DNA from: Cyanobacteriota bacterium
GTDB lineage: Bacteria > Cyanobacteriota > Cyanobacteriia > Phormidesmidales > Phormidesmidaceae
DNA: 5,908 nt
Assembly: GCA_027619675.1 (NCBI GenBank)
Contig: JAQCHG010000130.1
Coordinates: forward strand, 1 to 5,908
Reading direction: 5' to 3'
Made by a program: the position numbers and the translations under genes. Under the pieces are notes generated by a model. It saw only the letters and a list, made by a program, of their open reading frames with translations, did no database searches and was not told the DNA's origin. This document shows, in pieces, positions 5,756 to 5,908 of this stretch. How positions within the stretch are numbered: the first letter of the stretch is position 1; each line of letters starts with the position of its first letter.

Positions 5756-5908
5756 TTCCGCATTTTTACTACCACTCTCTCAACTGTCCACACAAGTGTC
5801 ATAGTTTCCGGTGACAGCTGAGCCGGGTAAATTGGGCACTATATAGCCGTCGCCACTTAGGTTAAGACGTTACCACCTTGAGAACGTGCTCCATCGCATC
5901 TCTTAAGG
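5756..5908. other. Terminal 153 bp with no recognisable feature
   Basis: I see no ORF with a plausible start, no RNA gene and no strong hairpin here. There is a weak inverted pair TGTCA/TGACA near 5798-5817. It is less GC-rich than the rest and may be the upstream region of a gene beyond the window. Confidence 0.4.

Noticed and set aside
1..5908. tRNA, rRNA, CRISPR array or riboswitch
   Set aside because: I found no cloverleaf, no regularly spaced repeats and no recognisable aptamer on either strand.

Overview
The window looks cyanobacterial. The HIP1 palindrome GCGATCGC appears at least seven times in under 6 kb, and the main locus is the releasing end of a modular polyketide synthase of the cyanobacterial olefin synthase (Ols)/CurM type. 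The DNA is fairly GC-rich and full of short repeats, which would suit a filamentous Leptolyngbya- or Prochlorothrix-like organism, but the genus cannot be fixed from sequence alone.

Positions 1-4285 hold the 3' part of one type I PKS, with domains in the order AT (C-terminal part) - KR - ACP - sulfotransferase (ST) - thioesterase (TE). In the known pathway an acyl chain is extended once with malonyl units, the KR makes a 3-hydroxyacyl-ACP, the ST sulfonates the 3-hydroxyl from PAPS, and the TE hydrolyses the thioester. Decarboxylation with loss of sulfate then gives a terminal alkene. The TE has the Ser/Glu/His arrangement reported for the CurM decarboxylating TE. The reading frame is broken inside the ACP (somewhere in 2087-2126), so as written the AT-KR half and the ACP-ST-TE half are in different frames. 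This is either a sequencing error or a real lesion of the pathway.

Positions 4286-4405 are a short junction dominated by a 94-bp MITE-like element (4313-4406) with perfect 11-bp terminal inverted repeats and two internal hairpins. Its right end seems to supply the Shine-Dalgarno and the first base of the start codon of the next gene. A short ORF overlaps the PKS stop codon as ATGA and has its own good SD, suggesting that an older coupled start was displaced.

Positions 4406-5365 encode a 319-residue protein that resembles, from memory, cyanobacterial DUF6208 proteins of unknown function. It is co-directional with the PKS and probably in the same operon.

Positions 5366-5908 have no intact gene. 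They hold a decayed N-terminal fragment of a Uma2-family (DUF820) endonuclease gene with an in-frame stop and a frameshift, a small tandem repeat, and about 150 bp in which I see nothing. All recognisable genes lie on the + strand.
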